This document shows, in pieces, positions 1 through 8,647 of a stretch of DNA of 64,000 nucleotides (the first letter of the stretch is position 1; the number at the start of each line of letters is the position of its first letter). The notes beneath the pieces were generated by a model. It had not been told where the DNA came from. It was given only the letters and a program-made list of their open reading frames with translations, and ran no database searches. Both the position numbers and the translations under genes were made by a program. Source of the DNA: Bin5 sp965220715. Lineage in GTDB: Bacteria; Chloroflexota; Anaerolineae; Caldilineales; Caldilineaceae. The stretch spans positions 2,108,001 to 2,172,000 of the forward strand of contig OZ244843.1 of NCBI GenBank assembly GCA_965220715.1, given 5' to 3'.

Positions 1-115
1 CCTCCGGCTCACCAACAGACGCTTCTGGTTCACTTGGGGAAGCTTCCGGCTCACCAACAGATGCTTCCGGCTCGTCAACGGACGCCTCCGCCTCGCCGAC
101 CGGCGCCTCCGGCTC
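1..115. repeat. In-frame repeat coding acidic EPEAS(V/P) units
   Basis: Degenerate 18-bp units at the left edge of the window encode a repeated EPEASV(G/D) tail of the S1-like protein. The array continues past base 1, so its full length is unknown. Confidence 0.75.
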
Positions 116-1405
116 CTCAACAGCACGACTTTCGAATTTCTCTGCCTCCGTCTCCAGCAGCGCCTGCCCGATTATTTCGTCGGACTGACGTCGGCTCAGG
201 CCGATGCGTTGCCGATCCGGGTGAATGCGTAGGATCTTGACCGGAATGCGATCACCGCTGCTTACCATCTTGAGTGGCTCGGCTACAGTGATATCGGCAA
301 GTTCGCTGATGTGGATCAGTCCTTCGATTCCCGGTTCAAGTTGGGCGAATGCGCCAAAATCTATCACTCTTGTAACGGTGACCAGAATCGTGTCATTCAC
401 CTTATAGCGCTCTTCAATGCTCTCCCAGGGATTCGACAAGAGCCGTTTGCGGCTAAGCGCGATGCGGCTGCGTTCCTGGTCCAGGCGCAGTACTTCGACC
501 TGAATGCGCTCGCCCACCCGCAAAACATCGCGCGGGTGGCTGACCGGTGTCCACCCGATTTCACTCACGTGCAGTAGACCGTCCGCGCCGCCAATATCGA
601 CGAACGCACCAAAGGGGCGCAGGCTGCGTACCTCTCCCTCTACGACCGCGCCGACCTTTAGCTCCTCGAACAACTGCGTTTTGCGCCCAGCCCGGTACTC
701 GCGCTCAGCCAGCCGATAAGAGAGTACAAGCCGGCGCCGTTGCCGCTCCACTTCGATAACCTTCACAGGCAACTCTTGGCCTACAACCTGTTGCAACCGC
801 TCGTTGCGCTGGTCCTCGTTCATATTGCGGGGCAGCCCCACGATATGAGAAGCCGGTATAAAGCCCCGCAAGTGGTCGAAATCGGCCAACAGGCCGCCTT
901 TGTTATAGCCTACAACCTTCCTGACCGTGATCTCACCGCTCTCCAGCATCTTTTCAGCGACGAGCCAATCCTTCTTCTGTAAGGCGTCGGCAATGCTCAA
1001 TACCAACATTCCTTCGTCGGTCGTGAGTTTGCTCACGACAACCGGTACCGTCTCACCTTCAAGCAATGTGCCCATATATTCATCTTCGAGCCGATTCAGA
1101 TCCGACTGGGGCACAATCCCATCTCGCTTGGCGCCAATGTTCACCAACAACTCATTCGTGCGTACCTCCACGACAATACCTTCGCGAAGATCGCCGCGTT
1201 CCGGCAGACTGAGATCATCCTCTTCCGCGAGATACTGTTCAAAAAGCATCTCATCGGCCTGCTGGTCTTCACTGGCCTGCTGGTCATCACTGGCCTGCTG
1301 GTCATCACTGGCCTGCTGCTCTTCACTGGCCTGCTGCTCTTCACTGGCTTGCTCACCGTCGGTGTTCTCGGCCTCGTCGCCTAACTGCTCTGACTCTGAC
1401 ATCAT
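1..1405 (-). CDS. S1 RNA-binding domain protein (ribosomal protein S1-like), C-terminus cut by window edge
   Basis: I translated this from the minus strand; the stop lies beyond base 1. Four S1 (OB-fold) repeats are visible, with cores such as DGLLHVSEIG and EGLIHISELA and the KRDGIVPQSDL start of the first domain. S1 proteins bind mRNA and promote translation initiation on the 30S subunit. The start is the ATG at 1405, with AGGTGG eight bases upstream; an in-frame ATG follows at 1402. The N-terminus carries a glutamine/serine/glutamate run built from QQASE/DD units (about 1255-1350). The C-terminal tail is an acidic EPEASV-G/D repeat (about 1-115). Both tails are longer and more repetitive than in standard S1 proteins. 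It could be the main rpsA or a paralogue; the missing end prevents a choice. Confidence 0.85.
   Translation of the reverse strand, partial: MMSESEQLGDEAENTDGEQASEEQQASEEQQASDDQQASDDQQASEDQQADEMLFEQYLAEEDDLSLPERGDLREGIVVEVRTNELLVNIGAKRDGIVPQSDLNRLEDEYMGTLLEGETVPVVVSKLTTDEGMLVLSIADALQKKDWLVAEKMLESGEITVRKVVGYNKGGLLADFDHLRGFIPASHIVGLPRNMNEDQRNERLQQVVGQELPVKVIEVERQRRRLVLSYRLAEREYRAGRKTQLFEELKVGAVVEGEVRSLRPFGAFVDIGGADGLLHVSEIGWTPVSHPRDVLRVGERIQVEVLRLDQERSRIALSRKRLLSNPWESIEERYKVNDTILVTVTRVIDFGAFAQLEPGIEGLIHISELADITVAEPLKMVSSGDRIPVKILRIHPDRQRIGLSRRQSDEIIGQALLETEAEKFESRAVEEPEAPVGEAEASVDEPEASVGEPEASPSEPEASVGEPE
1255..1350. repeat. In-frame tandem repeat coding QQASE/DD units
   Basis: About five degenerate 18-bp units (ctggcctgctg plus gtcatca or ctcttca) lie inside the S1-like gene. 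Because 18 bp is a multiple of three, unit gain or loss keeps the reading frame. They encode an acidic, glutamine-rich, probably disordered N-terminus. Confidence 0.8.
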
Positions 1406-1796
1406 CGAATTGTCCACCTATGGATTGCGTTGTTGTTCCCAAGGCGGTGGGTGAGCCAACATTGCAGCCAAAACCGCAGGCCACAGTTACCGCCCTGTGC
1501 TGACTACTTGCGTCCCTGCATTATAGCAATCAACTTTGGCGTCGTCAAACACAAAAAAATGACCGGGTGTGCCCCAGATCGTGGAGTATTCATGGGGAAT
1601 GTCAAGGCGTGAGCGGCTTCTCGTCCTGATTCTTGCGCGGTTTGGAGCAACGATATCTAAACCAATTCTGAGTTTCGTTTCAGGAGCTGACAGTTCAATG
1701 AATCTGGAATTCACGAAGAATGAATCTGACAGCCGTGCCCTTTAGAATCGCGTAACAGTTCGACTCCAGCCGCGAGGTCCGGCGCATGAGGCTTGT
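1406..1796. other. Intergenic leader and promoter region of the S1-like gene
   Basis: Apart from the promoter at 1520-1548 and the leader, I see no gene here. Short open frames on both strands lack a ribosome binding site and resemble nothing I know. Confidence 0.6.
1520..1548 (-). promoter_or_regulatory. Sigma-70-type promoter for the S1-like gene
   Basis: On the minus strand the -35 box is TTGACG (1548-1543), followed by a 17-base spacer and a perfect TATAAT -10 box (1525-1520). The start codon is about 115 bases downstream, leaving a leader of roughly 110 nt. Confidence 0.8.
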
Positions 1797-3452
1797 TCAC
1801 TCTTTGGCCTCCTGATCAGCCTCCTCTCCACCATCCTTAGGCGTCTGCCCTTCCTGTAATCGCCCTAGTGCCCCCCGAATCTGAGTCCAGGCACGTTTCA
1901 ACAGAGGTACTGCCGTTACCTCCGTGCTTTGACGGGCAAATTCGATTCTCACAAAGCCGGCTGTCAGCCGTGCGACAGCCGCCTCATCTTCACTCTCAAC
2001 CTTGTCCGCCAAACGCGCCTGAAATCTGTGCGGCGTTTCACCCGGGCGCCGTCGCATTCCGTGCTCGGCGGCGCTCTCCAGCGTCGAACGATAGAAATAT
2101 TTCACCTGCTCATCGGGCGGCAGGCGGCCGAGCATCAAGTCATTCAGCCAGCGGCGCACGCGTGAGCGACGCGACTTGCCTTGCTCTTCTTCCGCCGGGG
2201 TCAGCGTACGCGTGCGCCATTCGTTGAAGGCGTCACCAATCTGCCGCCAGCCGAGCAGGAACTGCCGCAGCCACGCCAACAGCAACTGAAAGTTTACCCC
2301 CCGCCCCTGTAGATAAATGTAGGCCGCATAGCCGAGCAGGAGCGCGACAATTATCCAGAACACAGTGCCCCCCAGCCAGGGCGGCGCCTCGGGCGATAAT
2401 GCCTGTTCGATCTGTGGCGTACCCATCTCCGGCTGTTCGCGCGCCGGCTCCTCCACCGGTTGCTCGTCACCGCCGAACAAAAGGCCTAATAGGCCCATCA
2501 ACAGCCCCAGAATCAGGAAGACCGCACCGGAAACCATTCGCATGGCCAGCCCCAACAATTGGGCAAGCCGAAACGTCCCTCCCAAAGGCATCAAAAAAGC
2601 CGCAGCCGCCACCACCACCAGCAAGCCGAAAGCATAAAAGGGCCAGTTGCGCGCGACTGTAGCTTCACTGGGCAGCTTTGCCAGTTGCCACCTGGCTCTC
2701 AGTGCCGCCAGTTGGCCGAATGTTAGCAGCAGTAACCCCAGCACAAAGTAGACGATCGCGGCGCCGATGACGCCCCCAGCTATATCCTGACGCACCAGCG
2801 CGAAGAATCCATTCGTGCCCAGCCCCACCTGGCTGGCCGCGCTCAGCGCAATGAGGAGCATCCCCCCCATTGCCCAACGTTCGCTGAAACGGCGTACAAT
2901 TGCCCCACGGTCACTCTGAATGCGATGATCGTCACCGCTGACCGGTCTGGACGCCGCCTCCAAATCGACTATTTCGTCCGCTTGCAAGCCCATGGCCAGG
3001 AAATCATTTGTCACCAGGACGGCCATGCCCCAGCCGATCAGGATCAGAATCGCGTTGATGACGAACCCAAGGGTGAGAAAAACGGCAAACGGTTGCAGAA
3101 ACATCTCTCCCAGCGCTGGCCAACCCTCGACTGTCGACCAGAGCGCTATGCGGGCGACGAAAAGGATCAAACCAATTTCCGAAAGACGATAACTCATTGT
3201 GCGCCGCTGGCGCTGTCGCGGACGTACCAGGATGGTAGTGGTGTAGCCGCCGACCAACGCCGCCCCAATCGACGTGATGCGCAGGATATTGATATAGCCC
3301 GCGGGCAGTTCCGGCCCAATATGCCGGATGAACGATATCAGCGCCACCAATATGCAGCCGACCAACGCCGCGATGACAGCCGGACGCAAGAGAGAGTCCT
3401 GCCATGCATGGTCGAAACTAGGTAGTTGTTGGGGACTATCTGACTCTGCCAT
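1797..3452 (-). CDS. DUF4129-domain multi-pass membrane protein
   Basis: A protein of 551 residues with many hydrophobic segments: a cluster in the first 150 residues, several in the middle, and one near residue 370. A soluble C-terminal part contains FYRSTLESAAEHGMRRRPGE, which fits DUF4129. Such proteins sit beside MoxR and DUF58 genes in many bacteria; the trio is thought to act in envelope-protein assembly, but the biochemical role is unknown. I chose the ATG at 3452, 11 bases after the DUF58 stop; the frame stays open upstream but that stretch overlaps the DUF58 gene and is not protein-like. It is the last gene of the moxR-DUF58-DUF4129 operon. Confidence 0.75.
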   Translation of the reverse strand: MAESDSPQQLPSFDHAWQDSLLRPAVIAALVGCILVALISFIRHIGPELPAGYINILRITSIGAALVGGYTTTILVRPRQRQRRTMSYRLSEIGLILFVARIALWSTVEGWPALGEMFLQPFAVFLTLGFVINAILILIGWGMAVLVTNDFLAMGLQADEIVDLEAASRPVSGDDHRIQSDRGAIVRRFSERWAMGGMLLIALSAASQVGLGTNGFFALVRQDIAGGVIGAAIVYFVLGLLLLTFGQLAALRARWQLAKLPSEATVARNWPFYAFGLLVVVAAAAFLMPLGGTFRLAQLLGLAMRMVSGAVFLILGLLMGLLGLLFGGDEQPVEEPAREQPEMGTPQIEQALSPEAPPWLGGTVFWIIVALLLGYAAYIYLQGRGVNFQLLLAWLRQFLLGWRQIGDAFNEWRTRTLTPAEEEQGKSRRSRVRRWLNDLMLGRLPPDEQVKYFYRSTLESAAEHGMRRRPGETPHRFQARLADKVESEDEAAVARLTAGFVRIEFARQSTEVTAVPLLKRAWTQIRGALGRLQEGQTPKDGGEEADQEAKE

Positions 3453-3463
3453 CTGTCTTTCGA

Positions 3464-4738
3464 CTAACTTTGCAAATCCATCAAGTCCGATTCCCAGATT
3501 GTCTGATGTGAGGTAACGCCCAAGGCCTCCGCCTTCTCCTTCATGCGCTTGAACTGGGGCTGCAGCGTGCACGCGAGGACATACACATTGACACCACGCC
3601 GGTACATGCCGTGCAATACCCAGATCAGACTCTCCGTCAGTCGGGGCGTCACCACAACCAACGTAGACCCCCAACTTAGTTGCGCCGCCCGCCCCGGCAA
3701 CCAAGTCGAAAGAGCAATCGGAGAGTTCCCCTCTTCCTTTGCGGAACCCCCGCTGGTCGTCCCCGCCGGCGCGCCGTTTTTCCGGGTCGACGAGTCTCCA
3801 TCGGCGTTGCGCACTTCCCGCAACTGAATGCGCGCCAGTATTTCAAGTATCCCCATCAGATGGCCGCGCCCACTGTGGGCGGGGATGGCCAGGACCTCCG
3901 CGCCCGAGCGGGGATCCTCCCCGTTGCTGAGAAATCCGACCTCCTGCCTCTGCTCGGACACATGACTGGCCAGAGATGCCGCCAGCACTACAGCCCATTC
4001 GCTGCCTCCGTACTCCTCTCGATATGGGAAGGACCTGCGATCCAAATCGAGTACAATTGTGGTACTGAGGGCCATCGAAGGTTGGAATTTCTTCACCAGG
4101 AGCTTGTCCTCGTGGGCGCTGGCCCGCCAGTGAATGTGGCGCATACTGTCGCCGCTGGCGTAGGGGCGAACTCCAGCTATACGGCTTGGATCCTGGAAGA
4201 GACGGTGAGGGCTGCGCATATCGCCGAAAGGCAGCAGGCTGGGCAGACCCAGTTCGGCCAGCGAGTAGATTTTGGGGTAAACCGTCAAAAGGTGTGCGTT
4301 CGTCTCCTGCCACGAGGATTCGGCAAAACCGAACAGGTCGCCGGTATGGAGATTGAGCGGGCCTATCTCATAGTAGCCGCGGCGATGGCAGTACAATGCG
4401 AACTCGCGCCTTGTCAGCGAACGGCCGCCGATACTGATAATCGTGCTGTAATTATCGACCGCTCTCAGGTCGATGGGGATATTCTCTTGCAGCCGCAACC
4501 AAGGGATCGGCAGGCGGCTTCGGTTGTGAAAGTTGACGTCGCTGCGGATTGTTTCGCCGGTAAAGGCTTTGGCCGGCACCCGCCGCGAGACGTTCAGATT
4601 GCGTAGACTGCGCCGGGTCCACCAATGACTGATCAGCCAGACGCCTCCAACCACATAGAAGACGTAGTAAATCCAATCCATCCGCAGAAAGACGGCAAAC
4701 CCGAACAAAAAAAGGAGAAGAAAAAAGAGATCAAACAA
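3464..4738 (-). CDS. DUF58 domain-containing protein
   Basis: 424 residues. Two hydrophobic segments lie at about 3-40, followed by a beta-rich region. The DUF58 signature GVRPYASGDSMRHIHWRAS is at about 189-207. DUF58 proteins are regularly co-encoded with MoxR ATPases and are presumed partners or clients of them; the fold after the signature is von Willebrand A-like in many members. The ATG at 4738 has GGGAG inside the end of the moxR gene, 4 bases away, so the two are very likely translationally coupled. Confidence 0.85.
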   Translation of the reverse strand: MFDLFFLLLFLFGFAVFLRMDWIYYVFYVVGGVWLISHWWTRRSLRNLNVSRRVPAKAFTGETIRSDVNFHNRSRLPIPWLRLQENIPIDLRAVDNYSTIISIGGRSLTRREFALYCHRRGYYEIGPLNLHTGDLFGFAESSWQETNAHLLTVYPKIYSLAELGLPSLLPFGDMRSPHRLFQDPSRIAGVRPYASGDSMRHIHWRASAHEDKLLVKKFQPSMALSTTIVLDLDRRSFPYREEYGGSEWAVVLAASLASHVSEQRQEVGFLSNGEDPRSGAEVLAIPAHSGRGHLMGILEILARIQLREVRNADGDSSTRKNGAPAGTTSGGSAKEEGNSPIALSTWLPGRAAQLSWGSTLVVVTPRLTESLIWVLHGMYRRGVNVYVLACTLQPQFKRMKEKAEALGVTSHQTIWESDLMDLQS

Positions 4739-4742
4739 TCGT

Positions 4743-5729
4743 CTACTCCCGACCCGCGGTAGTGGAGGCCTCAGCCCATTCCTCCGTCGTCTCGCCCAAA
4801 TTGAGCGCTGTCTCTTCCAGCAGTTCGGAGATGACCTGGTCTGCCGTGCGCCCCCTCAGGGCTGCGTCCGAGCGCACAATGCAGCGATGCGGTAAGGCAA
4901 GTGGCGCCAGCGCTTGCACATCGTCCGGCAGCGCATAATCGCGGCCCTGCAACGCAGCCCGCGCCTGCGAGCCGCGATAGAGGGCCAACGAACCGCGCGG
5001 GCTGGCGCCCAACACCAAGTCCGTGTGGCTGCGCGTCGCCTGAACCAGCCCGACGATGTAGTCGCGAATGCTGTCGGCCACGGTCACCTGCCAAATCTGT
5101 TCCGCCAGTTCCGGCAGATTGTGACCTTCGACCACCGCCTCCAGCGTCTCGATAGGATGTCGGTGTCCCAAATTGATCAGCATCTTCCCCTCCTCCTCAT
5201 CCGACAAGTAGCCCAGGTTAAGTTTGAAAAGGAATCGATCGAGCTGGGCCTCGGGCAAAGGGAAGGTGCCTTCATATTCAACTGGGTTCTGAGTGGCAAT
5301 CACCATGAAAGGGCGAGGCAAGGGACGGGTTACGCCGTCGGCGGTGATCTGCTGTTCACCCATACATTCCAGTAGCGCGGCCTGCGTGCGCGGTGTGGCG
5401 CGGTTTATCTCGTCCGCCAGCAGGACATGAGTAAACGCCGGGCCGGCGATAAACTGGAACTGGCGGGTCTCCTGGTTGAAAATGCTCGTGCCGGTGATGT
5501 CGCTGGGGAGCAGGTCGGGCGTGCACTGCAGGCGGCGAAAGTCCACCCCCAGGCTGACCGACAGCGCACGCGCCATCATCGTCTTGCCCACGCCCGGTAC
5601 ATCCTCAAGCAGGACGTGGCCTTCACACAGCAACGCTATCAGCAGGTGCTCAATTACCTCCTCTTTACCGACGATCACATCGCCGACATTTTTCATTACA
5701 CCTCGCGAAAAATCCTGTGCAGTTTGCAT
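4743..5729 (-). CDS. MoxR family AAA+ ATPase
   Basis: 328 residues. Walker A is EDVPGVGKT (42-50), Walker B VLLADEIN (104-111), and the sensor-1 region reads MVIATQNPVEYEG; the C-terminal AAA lid follows. MoxR ATPases act as chaperones that remodel or load metal centres or surface complexes, using partner proteins of the DUF58/VWA type. The gene is complete and first in a three-gene operon with DUF58 and DUF4129. The start at 5729 has AGAGG seven bases upstream. Confidence 0.92.
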   Translation of the reverse strand: MQTAQDFSRGVMKNVGDVIVGKEEVIEHLLIALLCEGHVLLEDVPGVGKTMMARALSVSLGVDFRRLQCTPDLLPSDITGTSIFNQETRQFQFIAGPAFTHVLLADEINRATPRTQAALLECMGEQQITADGVTRPLPRPFMVIATQNPVEYEGTFPLPEAQLDRFLFKLNLGYLSDEEEGKMLINLGHRHPIETLEAVVEGHNLPELAEQIWQVTVADSIRDYIVGLVQATRSHTDLVLGASPRGSLALYRGSQARAALQGRDYALPDDVQALAPLALPHRCIVRSDAALRGRTADQVISELLEETALNLGETTEEWAEASTTAGRE

Positions 5730-6057
5730 GCAACGCCTCTATTTGTGGGCCGGGGCGGGCCTCACCATCGCCCCGAACCGCGGCGAGTCACTAAAGACCT
5801 GACAACCGGAGATCGCGCGCACAGGCACCGGCCAACCAGCGCGCCGATTGACAGAGGATGGGCAAATCATTTCCGCCGATTGTACATCACTCCGGCGAAA
5901 TGGGCGAACTAGCTGCCCACAATCGAAACCTGGTTGGTGTTGCCGTAACCACCGACCATCGTCCAGGTGCAAGAGCCCAACAGCGGCAGAATCGGCTGAT
6001 TTCTTTGACCAGTCAGGAGCTTTATGCTATCGTTTCGAAACGTGTGCAGGTTTTCTT
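5730..6057. other. Divergent intergenic region between moxR and tRNA-Arg
   Basis: This gap should hold promoters for both flanking genes. For moxR the best I can see is TTCGCC (5908-5903), 18 bases, TACAAT (5884-5879) on the minus strand, which is weak at -35. The tRNA promoter is listed separately. I see no coding region. Confidence 0.45.
6005..6033 (+). promoter_or_regulatory. Putative promoter of tRNA-Arg
   Basis: TTGACC (6005-6010), a 17-base spacer and TATCGT (6028-6033) lie about 25 bases upstream of the tRNA 5' end, which is a normal distance for a tRNA promoter with a short leader. Confidence 0.55.
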
Positions 6058-6130
6058 GCCCCCGTAGCTCAGAGGATAGAGCAGAGGTTTCCTAAACCTT
6101 TTGTCGTAGGTTCGACTCCTACCGGGGGCG
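6058..6130 (+). tRNA. tRNA-Arg, anticodon CCU
   Basis: The cloverleaf folds completely: acceptor GCCCCCG/CGGGGGC, D stem GCTC/GAGC, anticodon stem GAGGT/ACCTT with loop TTCCTAA (anticodon CCT), and T arm GTAGG-TTCGACT-CCTAC. The discriminator base is G at 6130 and CCA is not encoded. It reads the AGG arginine codon. Confidence 0.97.
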
Positions 6131-6152
6131 CTCTCCAAGGATGCCGTTAAGT

Positions 6153-6184
6153 GAAATGAGAGGCGTGCCAACGCCTCTCATTTC
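6153..6184. terminator. Perfect hairpin between tRNA-Arg and the mlrC-like gene
   Basis: A 14-bp perfect stem (6153-6166 with 6171-6184) has a 4-base loop (gcca) and AT-rich outer ends. It lies 22 bases after the tRNA and about 25 bases beyond the stop of the converging minus-strand gene, so it can terminate both transcripts. The T tract is short on both strands. Confidence 0.65.
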
Positions 6185-6208
6185 GTTCCTGCTATATGAG
6201 TGGGACAG

Positions 6209-7687
6209 CTATTCCTGCGTAGTGAGTGGATAGAGGTCGCGGCCGAGGCCCCGGAAGGGCAAGTCATGCAAGCTATGGACGCTCGGCTCGGCCACCACGT
6301 GGATCGCGCCGGCCCACGATTCGAATCCGGCCCGAAAGTGGGCGCTGGACTTAACGCAAATGTACCGCATCTGCCGCGGGTCGAGACCGAGCGTGCGCGC
6401 GAACGCCGTGTCAAAAGGCTGTTCCCGCCGGCTCACCAACAACACGTGGATCCCATCCTGAACTATATGCGCCGAAGGCCCCATATGGCCGCTCAACCCT
6501 GCATACATCGGCCCGTCATACTGGAAGGCTCCATCGGCAAGGGCCGCAACTTCCACTTCCATAGGTACCGGCGTTCCCTGTAAAGGGGTCGACTTGGCGC
6601 CCACTTCCAAAGTCAGACGGGAGCCGACACCTGCCTCCTGGCAGCGCGCCACCGCTTCGGGGTCGACGATGTAGAGCACGCAAGCATCCTGCAACTCCAT
6701 GTCGATAAAGGTGCGCAACACACCCGTACTGTCGCCCGGAGAGCCGCCGCCGGTGTTGTCCTGCATATCGGCCAGGATAATGGGGTAGCGCGCATCCGCC
6801 TGCGCCTTTTCTAACGCAGCGCGGGCCGGCAACAGTTCCAACTGCCAGTCGTGCCGGCGCGCGTATATCCAGTTGCCCAACTGGTCGGCATACTGCTGCG
6901 CCAACGCCTCGTCGTCGTCGGTTACGATGTAAACCGAGGCTCCCATATCGGGCACATCGGCCAGGAAAAAACACGTAGCGATCGAGCCGCAAACCACCCC
7001 CGGCAGCCCCTCGATACGGTGCAATTCGGCGATGGCGTCACGCATCGGTGGGTGGGCTGTCACCTGGTTTAGCCCCCAGACCATTGGAATCTGGTGCAGG
7101 GCCATCGTCGGGCGTAGACCGTCACGGACAATGCGCGCCAACACATCGGCGCACTCGCGGCCGCGTGCCGCCATGTCGACCTCCGGAAAGGTCTCCCGCC
7201 CGATCAAGACATCGGCCATCGCCACCATTTGCTTCGAAATATTGGAGTGGATGTCAAGCTGCACCACGACCGGCACCTCCGGACCGACAGTCTCGCGCAC
7301 TGCTGCCAGCAGATGACCCTCCGCATCCCCCAGCCCATCGGGCGCGTCAAGATCCCCGACCGCCATCGAGCCGTGCAGTTCCAGCAACACACCGTCCAAC
7401 GGCAGCGCGTTCGCAATCCCTTCCAACATGCGGCCCAGCAGTTCGTCATACAAAGGCCGCGGCGTCGGCGCGCTCGGTTGAGGTTCGCCGAACAGAGTCG
7501 GAATAAGCTCGAAATCATGCGCCTGCGCGCCCGCAATAAAGCCGCCTATCGGCGTATTCGTCCCCGCGAATGTACGCAGGATATCGTCGCCTTCAAGCAG
7601 GAATCGCTCCGCATAACTCTCACGCGTCGTCGGCACTGGCGTAAACGTGCTGCTCTCGTGGCTGAGCCCGCCTGTTGCAACTCTCAT
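6209..7687 (-). CDS. MlrC (microcystinase C) family metallopeptidase, M81
   Basis: 492 residues. The start MRVATGGLSHESSTFTP is typical of the family, and AAGGAG lies six bases before the ATG at 7687; a longer frame upstream is not conserved-looking. Family landmarks are LHGSM, LDIHSN, PEVDMAARG, QDNTGGGSPGDST and the C-terminal SSAHFRAGF. MlrC is a zinc peptidase named for microcystin breakdown, but most homologues occur in organisms that never meet microcystin and are linked to catabolic clusters. Here it ends an operon with an SDR and a glycosidase-like gene, so an amide or peptide-like substrate is only a guess. Confidence 0.88.
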   Translation of the reverse strand: MRVATGGLSHESSTFTPVPTTRESYAERFLLEGDDILRTFAGTNTPIGGFIAGAQAHDFELIPTLFGEPQPSAPTPRPLYDELLGRMLEGIANALPLDGVLLELHGSMAVGDLDAPDGLGDAEGHLLAAVRETVGPEVPVVVQLDIHSNISKQMVAMADVLIGRETFPEVDMAARGRECADVLARIVRDGLRPTMALHQIPMVWGLNQVTAHPPMRDAIAELHRIEGLPGVVCGSIATCFFLADVPDMGASVYIVTDDDEALAQQYADQLGNWIYARRHDWQLELLPARAALEKAQADARYPIILADMQDNTGGGSPGDSTGVLRTFIDMELQDACVLYIVDPEAVARCQEAGVGSRLTLEVGAKSTPLQGTPVPMEVEVAALADGAFQYDGPMYAGLSGHMGPSAHIVQDGIHVLLVSRREQPFDTAFARTLGLDPRQMRYICVKSSAHFRAGFESWAGAIHVVAEPSVHSLHDLPFRGLGRDLYPLTTQE

Positions 7688-7760
7688 CTGACGCTCCTTT
7701 TGTGGAAGGGAGGAAACAAATCGTGCGCCGGTCGAGCCCAACTGTGCCGCGCCCTTGCGG

Positions 7761-8555
7761 CTACTCCTCCGCCGGTTCTGGCAGCACAAGGCCATGCACA
7801 AATCCGCCGTCCACCCGCAGGATCGTGCCCGTCACGTAATCGGCATCATCGCTGGCCAGATAGGCCGCCGCCTTGCCAATGTCCTCCGGCACACCTATCC
7901 GCCCCCAGGGGATGCGCCGTCCGCCTTCCGCTATATCCTCCTCGCTGTAAAAACTGCGTTCCCCTGGCGTGTCGATCCAGCCGGGATTGATCACGTTGAC
8001 ATTGATGCGGTCCCCGGCCAGCTCGGCTGCCATCGTCCGGGCCAGGTGATTGATCGCCGCCTTCGACATGTTGTACGCTCCACTGCTGGGGAAAGCAATC
8101 TCCTCATGAACCGAACTGATGACCACAATCTTGCCGCGGCTGCGCCCCGTGAGCGGCTGTTTCAGCATCTGCTGCGCAGCCATTTGGCAAGTGTGGAAAA
8201 CGCCGAACTGCGTAACCTCGAACGTACGCAACACGTTTTCCCACTTCGCCTCTACCACCGGTTCCCGGACCGAGATGGCAGCGTTGGCAACTGCAACATC
8301 TATGCCGCCAAAGCGGTCGACCGCGCCCTTGATCATCGCGGCGATTGCGTCGCGATCGGAAACGTCCGCCCGCCAGACCAGCGCCTCACCGCCCAGTTGG
8401 CGAATCTCCTCCGCCGCGCTCTCTGCTTCAGCCTTGTGCGAGCGGTAATTGACCACCACATTGGCGCCCTCCTCCGCCAGGCTCAGGGCGATGCCGCGCC
8501 CGATTCCGAGCGACGCGCCGGTAACCAGAGCCGTTTTCCCTTCGAAACGTTTCAT
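7761..8555 (-). CDS. Short-chain dehydrogenase/reductase (SDR)
   Basis: 264 residues, the classical SDR length. The nucleotide-binding motif is TGASLGIGRG (12-21), the structural NAA is at 91-93, the catalytic serine lies in VISSVHE (about 147) and the active-site YNMSK is at 161-165. The C-terminus has VTGTILRVDGG, typical of glucose-1-dehydrogenase-like and 3-oxoacyl-reductase-like members. It probably oxidises a sugar or polyol with NAD(P). The ATG at 8555 follows CGGAG. It lies between the glycosidase-like gene (92 bases away) and mlrC (73 bases away) on the same strand. Confidence 0.88.
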   Translation of the reverse strand: MKRFEGKTALVTGASLGIGRGIALSLAEEGANVVVNYRSHKAEAESAAEEIRQLGGEALVWRADVSDRDAIAAMIKGAVDRFGGIDVAVANAAISVREPVVEAKWENVLRTFEVTQFGVFHTCQMAAQQMLKQPLTGRSRGKIVVISSVHEEIAFPSSGAYNMSKAAINHLARTMAAELAGDRINVNVINPGWIDTPGERSFYSEEDIAEGGRRIPWGRIGVPEDIGKAAAYLASDDADYVTGTILRVDGGFVHGLVLPEPAEE

Positions 8556-8647
8556 CTTTTAACTCCGTTTCTGTTGAGTTGTAGAGAGAACTGGCAACCC
8601 GCATATCTACGGCGGCTGCACTTCTCAGTAGAGAAATCCTGTCGGTT

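Noticed and set aside
1430..1714. Small frames of 60 and 75 codons on opposite strands
   Set aside because: They overlap the promoter and leader of the S1-like gene, lack ribosome binding sites and resemble no family.
3453..3704. Upstream extension of the DUF4129 gene by 84 codons
   Set aside because: It lies entirely within the DUF58 gene in another frame, and the ATG at 3452 gives a normal N-terminal membrane segment.
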